Assembly: GCF_000092205.1 (NCBI RefSeq)
Contig: NC_014216.1
Span: forward strand, 1 to 64,000
From: Desulfurivibrio alkaliphilus AHT 2
GTDB taxonomy: Bacteria; Desulfobacterota; Desulfobulbia; Desulfobulbales; Desulfurivibrionaceae
Length of the DNA stretch: 64,000 nucleotides
Direction of reading: 5' to 3'
In this document: one piece after another, positions 42,419-51,078 of the stretch
Layout of the letters: the number at the start of each line of letters is the position of its first letter
Numbering within the stretch: position 1 is the stretch's first letter
Made by a program: the position numbers and the translations under genes
Notes under the pieces: model-generated
Database searches by the model: none
Told to the model about the DNA's origin: nothing
What the model saw: the letters and a program-made list of their open reading frames with translations, nothing else

Positions 42419-42705
42419 GCTACCGGACAAAGAGTTGCTGAAAGTTGGCGGGTCACTCCCGAAGTTCGGGCAATGCTTTCAGTTTTAACAGCGGCCATGA
42501 GCCGGGCGAGATCATGAGCAAGCTGGGGCTGACGGATGAAAAACATTTTCGGGAACACTACCAGCAAACCAGTATAAAACTGGGGTTGATCGAGATGACC
42601 ATTCCGGACAAACCGACCAGCAGCAAACAAAAATACCGCCTCACCGAAAAGGGCCGGCAATTGCTGACGGCATCGAATTTCAGCCCCGGCCAAAGCAATG
42701 AATAG
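42419..42705 (+). pseudogene. C-terminal relic of an AlbA-type gene (relic 4)
   Basis: Begins with a piece like DKELLKVGG, which matches the centre of the gene at 37899 (EELLKVGGFF). It then jumps to the C-terminal winged helix with VTPEVRAML, a frameshift near 42500, MSKLGLTDEKHFREHY, and the end TIPDKPTSSKQKYRLTEKG identical to that gene. It is therefore a deletion derivative of a paralogue of the 37899 gene. It marks the right edge of the accessory region. Confidence 0.75.
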
Positions 42706-42792
42706 CCGTTCGGCGGAATGATGGATTAAGGGTCCGGGCATGCCTGGTGTTGCCGTTGTCTGCCGTGGCGCGCCTCATGGCGGTTTTTATCC

Positions 42793-42821
42793 TTGCCTCC
42801 AGGCCATCCCTTTCGTATAAT
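42793..42821 (+). promoter_or_regulatory. Sigma-70-type promoter of the gap operon
   Basis: TTGCCT (42793-42798), 17-base spacer, perfect TATAAT (42816-42821), 62 bases before the gap start codon and the only good promoter in the gap upstream of this core-metabolism cluster. Confidence 0.7.
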
Positions 42822-42883
42822 TCGCGTCTTTGTCAAATTTGCCCAACTTGCGTTATTTTTAAACCAAAAGGAGATTTGTAACC

Positions 42884-44092
42884 ATGAAGTTAGGGATCAA
42901 CGGCCTTGGCAGGATCGGCAAACTCTCTCTCTGGCATCACGTTTCCCGGCAGCACTTTACCGAGCTGGTGGTCAACGTGGGGCGCGAGGTTGGTACCTCG
43001 CTGGCCGATATCGCCGGGGTGATCGAGCGGGACAGCACTTACGGCCGCCTGGCCAACTACCTCTATGGTTGCAAGGCTCCCAATTCGGTGATCACCGACC
43101 TGGATGAGGGCAAGGGTACCATGAAGGTCAACGGGGTGCCGGTGACCATTCTGCGCCAGTCCCGCGACCCCAAGGGTATTGCCTGGAAAGATAACGGGGT
43201 TAGGCTGGTGGTGGATACCACCGGCGCCTTTACCGATCCCACCGCCGATGCCGACGCCCCCCGGGGCTCGCTGCGCGGCCACTTGCAGGGCGGGGCCGAG
43301 AAAGTGCTGCTTTCGGCGCCCTTCAAGATCAAGCAGAAGGGTCTGGAGATGCCCGAAGACGCGGTGACCACGGTGATGGGCATCAACGACACCGACTACG
43401 ACTCCGCCCGCCACTCCCTGATCTCGGCGGCCTCCTGCACCACCACCTGCCTGGCCTTCATGGTCAAGCCCCTGCTCGATTACTTCGGGGCAGACAAGTT
43501 TTTAAGCGCCTCCATGGTCACCGTCCATGCCGCCACCGGCAGCCAGCCGGTGCTGGACCGGGTGCCAGGCGCCGGGGCCACCGACCTGCGCAAGAACCGC
43601 AGCATCCTGAACAACATCGTGCTCACCTCCACCGGGGCGGCCAAGGCCCTGTTTCTGGTGTTGCCCGAGATGAAGAAGATCGGCTTCATCGCCGAATCGG
43701 TGCGGATTCCCACCTCCTCCGGTTCGTTGATCATCCTGGTGGTCAACTTCCAGGATGACCCGGAACGCCCCATCAACCGTGAGCTGATCAACTCGGTCTA
43801 TAGCGACTTCGGCAAGCAGACCAGTTACCTGATGTACAGCGACGAGCAACTGGTGTCCGGCGATATCGTCGGCGCGCCGGCTGCCGCGGCGGTTATTGAA
43901 GGCAAGGAAACCCATACCCGCACCGCCAATATCAACGTCAACATGGGCCAGTTCAAGTGCGAAGGCGCCCCGGACAAACTGGAGGTGCCGGTTACCCAGG
44001 CGGTGATCTACGGCTGGTACGACAACGAGTTGGGCAGCTACACCAACCTGCTGGGTGACCGTACCGTGAGCATCGCCGAAGAGATGGTTTAA
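42884..44092 (+). CDS. gap: Glyceraldehyde-3-phosphate dehydrogenase, long form
   Basis: 402 residues against about 335 in the usual enzyme. Rossmann start INGLGRIGKLSLWHH, catalytic SAASCTTTCLAF with the active-site Cys, TVHAATGSQPVLD, LTSTGAAKAL and C-terminal WYDNELGSYTNLLGD are all present. The extra residues lie mainly in the N-terminal half (for example GREVGTSLADIAG and the stretch around DADAPRGSLRGHLQGG). AAGGAG stands before the ATG. It starts the gap-rimI-pgk-tpiA-secG run, so it is presumably the glycolytic/gluconeogenic enzyme. NAD versus NADP preference cannot be read with confidence. Confidence 0.92.
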   Translation: MKLGINGLGRIGKLSLWHHVSRQHFTELVVNVGREVGTSLADIAGVIERDSTYGRLANYLYGCKAPNSVITDLDEGKGTMKVNGVPVTILRQSRDPKGIAWKDNGVRLVVDTTGAFTDPTADADAPRGSLRGHLQGGAEKVLLSAPFKIKQKGLEMPEDAVTTVMGINDTDYDSARHSLISAASCTTTCLAFMVKPLLDYFGADKFLSASMVTVHAATGSQPVLDRVPGAGATDLRKNRSILNNIVLTSTGAAKALFLVLPEMKKIGFIAESVRIPTSSGSLIILVVNFQDDPERPINRELINSVYSDFGKQTSYLMYSDEQLVSGDIVGAPAAAAVIEGKETHTRTANINVNMGQFKCEGAPDKLEVPVTQAVIYGWYDNELGSYTNLLGDRTVSIAEEMV

Positions 44093-44134
44093 GGCAAGCG
44101 GCACCCTGTGACCGCTTACCGGTGAAGCCGGTTG

Positions 44135-44617
44135 GTGAAAATTTTTATCAGAGACCTGGCGGCGGCGGACCTGCCGGCGGTGGCGGCCATGGAGGCCGAT
44201 GAACCCGGCGGCTGGAGCCTGGAGCAATGGACCGCCGAACTGGCCCGCGCCGGCGGCTGGCAATTGGTTGCCCTTGATTCGGCAACCGGCCGGGTGATAG
44301 GATATATGGCCGGGATGGCGGTCGGGAACGAGGCGGAGATCTTCCGCCTGCTGGTGGCCCCGGACTGCCGCCGGCGCGGGGTGGCCACCGGTTTGCTGCG
44401 GCAGCTCTGGAAGCGGTTGCCCGGCCTGGGGGTAACTTCCTGTTTTCTGGAAGTCAGGGCCGCCAACCGGGCCGCCCTGGAGTTGTACCGGCAAATGGGG
44501 TTTGAGCACTGCGGCCTGCGACCCGGCTATTACCACGACCCCGAGGATGACGCGGTGGTGCTGGCGCGGCCGGTGGCAAAGGGGCCGAACATGCTTAACC
44601 AAGGAGGGAGCGCGTGA
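44135..44617 (+). CDS. rimI: Ribosomal-protein-alanine N-acetyltransferase-like GNAT protein
   Basis: 160 residues, GTG start (a TTG one codon upstream is also in frame). GNAT acetyl-CoA-binding motif [21 protein letters not shown]. Also [20 protein letters not shown] and [15 protein letters not shown], the typical RimI C-terminus. N-terminal [20 protein letters not shown] and [12 protein letters not shown] also fit RimI, which acetylates ribosomal protein S18. It sits between gap and pgk, its stop overlapping the pgk start by 4 bases, an unusual partner for glycolytic genes. Confidence 0.85.
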   Translation: MKIFIRDLAAADLPAVAAMEADEPGGWSLEQWTAELARAGGWQLVALDSATGRVIGYMAGMAVGNEAEIFRLLVAPDCRRRGVATGLLRQLWKRLPGLGVTSCFLEVRAANRAALELYRQMGFEHCGLRPGYYHDPEDDAVVLARPVAKGPNMLNQGGSA

Positions 44618-45792
44618 AAAATATCAGGGATATCGACTTAAAAGATAAAAAGGTGCTGATCCGGGTGGACTTCAACGTTCCCCTGGACGAGCAGGGCAAC
44701 ATCACCGACGACATTCGCATCCGCTCGGTGCTGCCCACCCTGAACCACGCCCTGGATGAAAACGCTGCGGTGATCATCTGTTCCCATATGGGTCGCCCCA
44801 AGGGCCAGCCCAAGCCGGAGTTCAGCCTGGCCCCGGCGGCCAAGCGGCTCTCCCGGCTGATCGCCAAGGAGGTCAGGCTGGCCCCGGACTGTGTCGGGCC
44901 GGAGGTGGAAAAGCTGGCCGCCGAACTTAAACCTGGTGAAGTGCTGCTGCTGGAAAACCTGCGCTTTCACCCCGAGGAGCAGGCCAACGACGAAGAGTTT
45001 GCCCGCCGCCTGGCGGCCCTGGCCGATGTCTACATCAACGACGCCTTTGCCGTGGCCCACCGGGCCCACGCCTCGGTGGTGGGGGTGCCCCGCCAGATCA
45101 AGGAAGCCGGGGCCGGTTTTCTGCTGCAAAAAGAGATGGATTACTTCCACCGCTCGGTGGGCGACCCGGCCCGGCCGCTGGTGGCCGTCATCGGCGGGGC
45201 CAAGGTTTCCAGCAAGCTCGGGGCGCTTACCAACATGCTGGACCGGGTGGACAAGATGATCATCGGCGGCGCCATGGCCAATACTTTTCTGAAAAGCCAG
45301 GGCCTGGATGTGGGCCGTTCCAAGGTGGAAGAAGAGCTGCTGGACACCGCCCGGGAGTTGCTGGCCAAGGCCAAGGCCAAAGGGGTCAAGCTCTACCTGC
45401 CGGTGGACTGCATCGTCGCCCAGGAGTTGGATGCCAAGGCGGAGACCAAGCGGGTCACCTGCCAGGAGATTCCCGCCGAATGGATGGCGCTGGATATCGG
45501 CCCGGCCACCACCATGCTTTTTACCGAGGCCCTGGAAGATGCCAAGACCATCATCTGGAACGGCCCCATGGGGGTCTTTGAGGTAGATGCCTTTGCCCGG
45601 GGCACCATGGCCATGGTCCAGGCCCTGGTTCGTTCCCACGCCCTGACCATCGTCGGCGGTGGCGATACCGACGTGGCCATTCACCGGGCCGGCGAGGTGG
45701 ACAGCATTTCCTACGTCTCCACCGGTGGCGGCGCCTTTCTGATGCTGATGGAAGGCAAAAAGCTGCCGGGGGTTGAAGTCCTTGGCGGGTAA
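44614..45792 (+). CDS. pgk: Phosphoglycerate kinase
   Basis: 392 residues, GTG start with strong AAGGAGGG seven bases upstream. [73 protein letters not shown] and the C-terminal nucleotide-binding GGGDTDVAI are all in place. It uses 1,3-bisphosphoglycerate and ADP in the cytoplasm. Translationally coupled to rimI by a GTGA overlap; tpiA follows after 69 bases. Confidence 0.97.
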   Translation: MKNIRDIDLKDKKVLIRVDFNVPLDEQGNITDDIRIRSVLPTLNHALDENAAVIICSHMGRPKGQPKPEFSLAPAAKRLSRLIAKEVRLAPDCVGPEVEKLAAELKPGEVLLLENLRFHPEEQANDEEFARRLAALADVYINDAFAVAHRAHASVVGVPRQIKEAGAGFLLQKEMDYFHRSVGDPARPLVAVIGGAKVSSKLGALTNMLDRVDKMIIGGAMANTFLKSQGLDVGRSKVEEELLDTARELLAKAKAKGVKLYLPVDCIVAQELDAKAETKRVTCQEIPAEWMALDIGPATTMLFTEALEDAKTIIWNGPMGVFEVDAFARGTMAMVQALVRSHALTIVGGGDTDVAIHRAGEVDSISYVSTGGGAFLMLMEGKKLPGVEVLGG

Positions 45793-45861
45793 AGCCGCGC
45801 TCCATGCCGCCAAACTGGTTTGGCAAAGTTTTGAAATAAAAAAACGGCCGGAGGAGATTCT

Positions 45862-46611
45862 ATGCGTACCCCGCTGATTGCCGGGAACTGGAAGATGCAC
45901 CTGAACCTCGATCAGGCCGCCGAGCTGGCGGCGGCGGTGGCCGGGGTGGCGGAGGCTTGCCCCGACCGGGAAGTTATGATCGCGCCGCCCTTCACCGCCC
46001 TGGCCCGGGTGCGGGAGGTGGCCGGGGAACGGCTGATCCTGGCCGGCCAGAACGTCTGCTGGGAGGAGAAAGGCGCCTTTACCGGCGAGATTGCCCCGCC
46101 CATGCTGCGCGAGTTGGGTTGCCGGATGGCAATCGTCGGCCACTCCGAGCGCCGCCACGTCTTCGGCGAAGACGATGCCATGGTCAACCGCCGCCTGCGC
46201 GGGGCCATGGCCCACGGCCTGGTGCCTATCCTCTGCATTGGCGAGACCCTGGATGAGCGGGAGGCCGGCCAAACCATGGCGGTGCTGGAACGGCAGGTGC
46301 GGGATGGTCTGCAGCAGGTGGAAATCAGCGAGGCCGCCGGCCTGGTGATCGCCTATGAACCGGTTTGGGCCATCGGCACCGGCAAAACCGCCAGCCCCGA
46401 CCAGGCTCAGGAGGCCCATGAATTTGTGCGCCGATTGCTTTGCGAGGTCTATGAGAAAAATATTGCCGCCGGCATCAGAATACTGTATGGTGGCAGCGTT
46501 AATGCCGCCAATGTTGATGAAATCATGGCCCAGGCGGATGTTGACGGTGCCCTGGTCGGCGGCGCGTCATTGTCGGCCGAAACTTTTGAGCGCATCATCC
46601 GCTTTGCTTAA
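45862..46611 (+). CDS. tpiA: Triosephosphate isomerase
   Basis: 249 residues. IAGNWKMHLN (substrate Lys), GHSERRHVFGEDD (catalytic His), the catalytic Glu in AYEPVWAIGTGKTASPDQA with the flexible loop, and LYGGSVNAANVDEIM at the phosphate site. Ribosome binding site GGAGGAG. It links dihydroxyacetone phosphate and glyceraldehyde 3-phosphate, downstream of gap and pgk and upstream of secG. Confidence 0.97.
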   Translation: MRTPLIAGNWKMHLNLDQAAELAAAVAGVAEACPDREVMIAPPFTALARVREVAGERLILAGQNVCWEEKGAFTGEIAPPMLRELGCRMAIVGHSERRHVFGEDDAMVNRRLRGAMAHGLVPILCIGETLDEREAGQTMAVLERQVRDGLQQVEISEAAGLVIAYEPVWAIGTGKTASPDQAQEAHEFVRRLLCEVYEKNIAAGIRILYGGSVNAANVDEIMAQADVDGALVGGASLSAETFERIIRFA

Positions 46612-46654
46612 TTTGCCGGGTGGGCGCTGTTTTTATTCTCGGTGAGAGTTAAGG

Positions 46655-47029
46655 ATGTATACAGTTTTAATTGTTTCCCATATCCTGGTTTGCCTATTTC
46701 TGGTGACCATCGTGCTGCTGCAGCACGGCAAGGGGGCCTCCATCGGCGCCTCTTTCGGCGGTTCCAGCCAGACGGTGTTCGGCACCGAAGGGCCGTTGCC
46801 GCTGATGAACAAGATCACCACCATGGCTGCCGTGGTGTTCATGATCACCTCGATTTCACTGGCTTATATCTCCAGCCGGGCCGGCGACGGTTCGGTAATG
46901 GAAAGGGTGCGGACCACTCCGGCGCCCATCGAGGAAGTGCTGCCGGAAAGCGACGAGCCGGTAACCATCCCGCTGCCGGGTGCCACCGATGGCGACGTCC
47001 CGCGCACCTTCCCGGGTGAAGCAGAATAA
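46655..47029 (+). CDS. secG: Protein translocase subunit SecG
   Basis: 124 residues. Two membrane segments (IVSHILVCLFLVTIVLLQ and TTMAAVVFMITSISLAYIS) flank the conserved cytoplasmic loop GKGASIGASFGGSSQTVFG, characteristic of SecG. The C-terminus is an acidic, proline-containing tail. The tpiA-secG-tRNA-Leu order is widely conserved in proteobacteria. It is the last coding gene of the gap cluster. Confidence 0.95.
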   Translation: MYTVLIVSHILVCLFLVTIVLLQHGKGASIGASFGGSSQTVFGTEGPLPLMNKITTMAAVVFMITSISLAYISSRAGDGSVMERVRTTPAPIEEVLPESDEPVTIPLPGATDGDVPRTFPGEAE

Positions 47030-47034
47030 AAAAC

Positions 47035-47119
47035 GCCGAAGTGGTGGAACTGGTAGACACGCTATCTTGAGGGGGTAGTGGGGCAACCCGTGCGAGTTCG
47101 AGTCTCGCCTTCGGCACCA
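47035..47119 (+). tRNA. tRNA-Leu (GAG)
   Basis: Class II tRNA. Acceptor GCCGAAG pairs with CTTCGGC, discriminator A and encoded CCA. D-arm GTGGTGGAACTGGTAGACAC, anticodon loop TTGAGGG on CTATC/GGTAG, long variable arm (TGGGGCAACCCG) and T-arm GCGAGTTCGAGTCTCGC. It follows secG directly and is probably in the same transcript. Confidence 0.95.
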
Positions 47120-47154
47120 AATCATAATCCAGCGAAGTTTGCTGAAGCATTGCA

Positions 47155-47200
47155 ACCCCGTCCATCCGGCCAGATCGGCCAACGATGCACGGGGTTTTTT
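47155..47200 (+). terminator. Rho-independent terminator after tRNA-Leu
   Basis: ACCCCGT and ACGGGGT (outer stem), CATC/GATG and GGCC/GGCC inner pairs, followed by TTTTTT. It closes the gap-tRNA-Leu unit 9 bases before the 3' end of the convergent zwf. Confidence 0.85.
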
Positions 47201-47209
47201 CATGCCTGG

Positions 47210-48763
47210 TCAATTGGCCAGCAGTTGCATCCAGTGGTGGGCTTCGGCCGGGCCGGGGGTGCCGGCGGGGTAGGTTTGCAGCAGTTTGGCGGCGGTTTCC
47301 GGGCAGCTTTCGCACTCGGCCAGAATCGGGGTCAGGAAGGACCACGACAACTCCACCCCGTCCTGGCGCCAGAACAGCATGTGGTCGCCGATGATGCAGT
47401 CCAGCAGGACCATTTCGTAGGCGTCGAAGTTTACCGCTCCCCGTTCTCCCTGGCGGCGTTCGTAGTTGAAGCCCATCTCCGCCCGGTGCAGGCATTCCTT
47501 GCTGCCCGGGGTTTTGGCCTGGAAGTTCAAGGTGATCTTCTCTTCCGGGTAAATTTCCAGCACCAGCCGGTTGGCCAGCAGGTTGGCCGCCGTTTCATGG
47601 TTGAACATGGAGTGGGGAACTTCCTTGAACTGGATGACGATCCGGCTCTCCTTGGCCGGCATCCGCTTGCCGGAAACCAGGTAGAACGGCACCCCCCGCC
47701 AGCGCCAGTTGTCGATGCCCAGCTTCATGGCGGCGAAGGTGGGGGTCAGGGAGTCCGGCGCCACGCCCGGTTCTTGGCGGTAACCCGGAACCTCCCGGCC
47801 GTCGATGGTGCCGGGGCCGTACTGCCCCAGCACCAGGTTGTCGCTCAGCCGCCCCCGGTTCAGTGGCTTCAAGGCCCGGAAGATCTTGGTTTTTTCGTCA
47901 TGCACCTGGATATCCTTGAAGCGGCTGGGCGGCTCCATGGCGGTAAGGGCCAGCAGTTGCATCATGTGGTTCTGGAACATGTCCCGCAGTACCCCGGCCT
48001 GCTCGTAAAACCCGGCCCGGTGTTCCACCCCCAGCTTTTCGGCGCTGATGATCCCCACATAATCGACGTAATTGCGGTTCCACAGAGGCTCGAAGATGGC
48101 GTTGGCAAAGCGCAGCATCAGGATGTTCTGCACCGTTTCCTTGGCCAGATAATGATCGATGCGGAAAATCTGCTCTTCACTGAACCCGGCATGCAGGGTT
48201 TGGTCCAGCGCTTGGGCAGAGGCCAGGTCGTGGCCGAAGGGTTTTTCCACCACGATCCGGGACCAGTGGGCGGCGTCTTGGTTCGACAGGCCCGCCGGGC
48301 CCAGTTGGGTGGCGATCACCGGATACAGGGCCGGCGGTACCGACAGGTAGAACATGCGGTTGGGGGCGGTGCCCCGTTGCCGGTCCAGTTGGTTCAACAA
48401 CTCTGCAAGTTGCCGGTAGGAGTCGGGGGAGTCGTAGGAAAGTTGCTGGTAGAAGAGGTTGGCGGCGAAACGCTGCCAGCCCTCGCTGCTGGTTTCGGCT
48501 TGCCGGTCTGGTTCAAACTCCGCCAGGTGGCGGCGAAACTCCTCGTGGCTCATGGCACTGCGGCCGCAGCCCACGATGTTGAAACGCTCCGGCAGGCAAC
48601 CATGGGCAAACAAGTTGGCCAGGGCGGGGATCAGCTTGCGGGCGGTAAGATCGCCGGAAGCGCCGAAAATCACGATGCTGCACGAGGGCAGTTCAGAACT
48701 GTTGCGCAGGTTGCAGGAGCCTTGGGTGGTGCGTTGCCGGCAATCAGTTTGCTGCAAAGACAT
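47210..48763 (-). CDS. zwf: Glucose-6-phosphate 1-dehydrogenase
   Basis: 517 residues. The coenzyme motif is IVIFGASGDLTARKLIPAL, and the active-site signature is RIDHYLAKETVQNIL with the catalytic His nearby. LRFANAIFEPLWNRNYVD and WRWRGVPFYLVSGKRMP are also classic. It makes 6-phosphogluconolactone with NAD(P). An AGGGAG ribosome binding site lies in the 5-base gap after the membrane protein gene, so the two are co-transcribed. pgl and gnd are not in the window. Confidence 0.96.
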   Translation of the reverse strand: MSLQQTDCRQRTTQGSCNLRNSSELPSCSIVIFGASGDLTARKLIPALANLFAHGCLPERFNIVGCGRSAMSHEEFRRHLAEFEPDRQAETSSEGWQRFAANLFYQQLSYDSPDSYRQLAELLNQLDRQRGTAPNRMFYLSVPPALYPVIATQLGPAGLSNQDAAHWSRIVVEKPFGHDLASAQALDQTLHAGFSEEQIFRIDHYLAKETVQNILMLRFANAIFEPLWNRNYVDYVGIISAEKLGVEHRAGFYEQAGVLRDMFQNHMMQLLALTAMEPPSRFKDIQVHDEKTKIFRALKPLNRGRLSDNLVLGQYGPGTIDGREVPGYRQEPGVAPDSLTPTFAAMKLGIDNWRWRGVPFYLVSGKRMPAKESRIVIQFKEVPHSMFNHETAANLLANRLVLEIYPEEKITLNFQAKTPGSKECLHRAEMGFNYERRQGERGAVNFDAYEMVLLDCIIGDHMLFWRQDGVELSWSFLTPILAECESCPETAAKLLQTYPAGTPGPAEAHHWMQLLAN

Positions 48764-48768
48764 ACTTG

Positions 48769-49911
48769 CTACTCCCTTTCAGTTGTGGTTTGTGCCCGCG
48801 GGGCCGGCAAATGCCGGCCTTTCAGCAGGGCGCGGGCCGGGGCCAGGCCGGAGAGCAGAAACATGGTCACCGCCGCCGCCGGCAACCAGGGGATGTCGGT
48901 AAGCAGGTAAGCGGAGAGCAGCAGCAAGGCGGTCAGCAGTGGCAGCAAGGCGAACAGCAGGTGGTTTTGTTGCCGCCCGTGGCCCATCTTCCCGTCGGTT
49001 GCCAAGGCAGTGGCCGGGGCTCCATGGGCGCTCACCCCACCCTGGTCGCGCAGCAGCAGGTAATAAATGCCGAAGGTGGCCCAACTGAAATGGGCCAGAT
49101 GGGCATGCAGGCTCAGCACCACCTTGGTCCCCGGGCCATAACCATAACCCAGGATGTAGGCCAGCAGATACCAGATTCCGGTCAGGCTGGTGAGCAGCAG
49201 CCCGATAAAGGCGGTCAGCAGAAACGGCTCCCGCAGGCGATGGGCCTGGAGCAGGTACCAGCTGATGAGCAGCAGCAGCAAAACGGCGCTGGCCAATTTC
49301 AGCGGCGGCCAGGCCAGCAGCATGCCGGCAAACATACTCAGCACCCCGCCCACCAGCAGCACCGCCGTCAATCTTATCCGTTTGGCGCTGATTTTTAACA
49401 GGTCCACGTAACGGGAGAAAAGCAGCAGCGACATGGGAAAGGAAAAGGCCAGCAGGACGTAAGAAAAACGGGTTTTAAAGCCAAATAGCTCGGAAAAATT
49501 CAAAGCATAGATAAAATATAGCCAACTCAGCAAAGAGATGATCACCGCCCAGGTTAGAAAGAGGTCTTCCCGGCGGTTGGTGGTGGGGATAAAATAAAAA
49601 AAGAGGGTTGCGGAAGTAAGCAGAAAGGCCCCGCCGGTGACGGTGAGCAGCAGTTTGTTAGTCAGCAGGGCGCCTGCCGCCAGCAGCAGCGAGAGGATGG
49701 CCAGCAGACGCCGCAGGGCGGCGGTTTTTTCGCCGTAGCGGGCCGGGCTGACCAGAAAGTGCAGCAGCATGGTATAGCTGAACCCCAGCACCCCGATAAA
49801 ACCGTGGGTGTTGATGTCGGGGGCCAGTAGCGCTCCGCCCTGGCCGGGCCAGGCGGTAAGAGCGGTGAGCATGAAATGGATCAGGCAGGCAAATTCTAGC
49901 ATAATCGCCAT
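48769..49911 (-). CDS. Polytopic membrane protein of unknown role upstream of zwf
   Basis: 380 residues with about eleven hydrophobic segments and few soluble residues apart from a loop near residue 310 (GGVSAHGAPATALATDGKM). Two segments carry conserved-looking histidines: NTHGFIGVLGFSYTMLLHFL and LSLHAHLAHFSWATFGIYYL. This spacing recalls haem-copper oxidase subunit I-like or NnrS-like membrane proteins, but key motifs of a full oxidase are absent. Possibly a haem- or metal-binding membrane protein. It is upstream of zwf in one unit and divergent from apbE. Confidence 0.65.
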   Translation of the reverse strand: MAIMLEFACLIHFMLTALTAWPGQGGALLAPDINTHGFIGVLGFSYTMLLHFLVSPARYGEKTAALRRLLAILSLLLAAGALLTNKLLLTVTGGAFLLTSATLFFYFIPTTNRREDLFLTWAVIISLLSWLYFIYALNFSELFGFKTRFSYVLLAFSFPMSLLLFSRYVDLLKISAKRIRLTAVLLVGGVLSMFAGMLLAWPPLKLASAVLLLLLISWYLLQAHRLREPFLLTAFIGLLLTSLTGIWYLLAYILGYGYGPGTKVVLSLHAHLAHFSWATFGIYYLLLRDQGGVSAHGAPATALATDGKMGHGRQQNHLLFALLPLLTALLLLSAYLLTDIPWLPAAAVTMFLLSGLAPARALLKGRHLPAPRAQTTTERE

Positions 49912-50061
49912 TTATCGCCCAATGTGCCATGGCTGTCAAGGCGGAAAAAATCCATCCTGGCCGTTGCCTTGGGGGTGCACGGTTGACTTTTAAGCGGTTT
50001 TTGTTGTAGTCAATAGAATCCATTAAGGTAGCAGAGCGCACTTTTGCTGAGGGATGCTGGT

Positions 50062-51075
50062 ATGGCGGAAAGCGAGAAAGAACAGGGGGCGGTGTTCAGT
50101 CGCCGTTCAGCCCTGAAAATCTTTGCCCTGGCCGGGGCCGCCGGGGCTTTCGGGCTGACCTTCGCCGGAGGTGAGCGGGGCTGGCAGGTGGTGCGCCGGG
50201 GACAGGTGCTTATGGGTACCCCTGTGGACCTGGTGGTCTACAGCCGCGACCGGGATCAGGCCCAGGCGGCGGTGGCTGCCACTTTGGCCCGGATGGGCGA
50301 GCTGGAGTCCCGGCTCAGCCGGTTTAACCCCGACAGCGAGGTGGGGCGGCTCAACCGCAGCGGGGAGATCGACGAGGCCGGCGAAGATCTGCTGGCGGTG
50401 CTGGCTTTGGCGCAACAGGTCAGCGCCAAAAGTGACGGCGCTTTCGATATCACCACGCTGCCCCTGCTGCTCCGGCACCAGCAGGGTTTGACCGCCGACC
50501 CGGACCAGATCGCGGCGGCCCGGCGGGCCGTGGCCTATGAGCAGTTGCAGGTCGGCAAGCGGCGGGTGCGCTTGGGCCGGCCGGGGATGGGGATCACTTT
50601 GGATGGCATCGGCAAGGGCTATATCGTCGATCGCGGGGTGGATACCCTGGCGGCCCACGGCTTTGACCGGGTTTACGTGGCCGCCGGCGGCGACCTGGTG
50701 GCCCGGGGCGGCAAACCCCGCAATGAGCCCTGGCGCATCGGCATCGCCCCGCCCCGGCCGGGGATGAACCGCGAGCTGGCGGTGGTGGCCGGCGACAACC
50801 TGGCGGTGGCCACCTCGGGCGATTATCTGCAGCATTTCAGCGCCGATTACCGGCACCATCATATTATCAACCCCCGTACCGGCTTTTCGCCGCCGCAGTT
50901 GGCCAGTTGCACCGTCACCGCCCCCGACGCGGCCCTGGCCGATGCCCTGGCCACCGCCTGCCTGGTGCTGGGGCTGCCCGATTCCCTGGACCTGCTGGCC
51001 GCTTTTCCCGGCTGTGAAGGTTATTTTATCGATAAGGACCTCAAGGTCCGGCATACCGACGGGTTTCGCGTCTAA
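50062..51075 (+). CDS. apbE: FAD:protein FMN transferase ApbE
   Basis: 337 residues from the ATG at 50062 (GAGGGA eight bases before; the frame extends to a TTG at 50044). The N-terminus FSRRSALKIFALAGAAGAFG is a signal or membrane anchor with twin arginines. Family motifs are LMGTPVDLVVYSRD, LSRFNPDSEVGRLNRS, LDGIGKGYIVDRGVDTL and the C-terminal HHIINPRTGFSPPQ. It uses FAD to attach FMN through phosphoester bonds to threonines of NqrB and NqrC, the genes that follow. Only 3 bases separate it from nqrA, so it is part of the operon. Confidence 0.95.
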   Translation: MAESEKEQGAVFSRRSALKIFALAGAAGAFGLTFAGGERGWQVVRRGQVLMGTPVDLVVYSRDRDQAQAAVAATLARMGELESRLSRFNPDSEVGRLNRSGEIDEAGEDLLAVLALAQQVSAKSDGAFDITTLPLLLRHQQGLTADPDQIAAARRAVAYEQLQVGKRRVRLGRPGMGITLDGIGKGYIVDRGVDTLAAHGFDRVYVAAGGDLVARGGKPRNEPWRIGIAPPRPGMNRELAVVAGDNLAVATSGDYLQHFSADYRHHHIINPRTGFSPPQLASCTVTAPDAALADALATACLVLGLPDSLDLLAAFPGCEGYFIDKDLKVRHTDGFRV

Positions 51076-51078
51076 ACC

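Noticed and set aside
44638-46419. 593-codon minus-strand frame across pgk and tpiA
   Set aside because: High-GC antisense frame; pgk and tpiA are certain on the plus strand.
47078-48910. 610-codon plus-strand frame across tRNA-Leu, terminator and zwf
   Set aside because: It starts inside a tRNA gene and runs antisense to a clear zwf.
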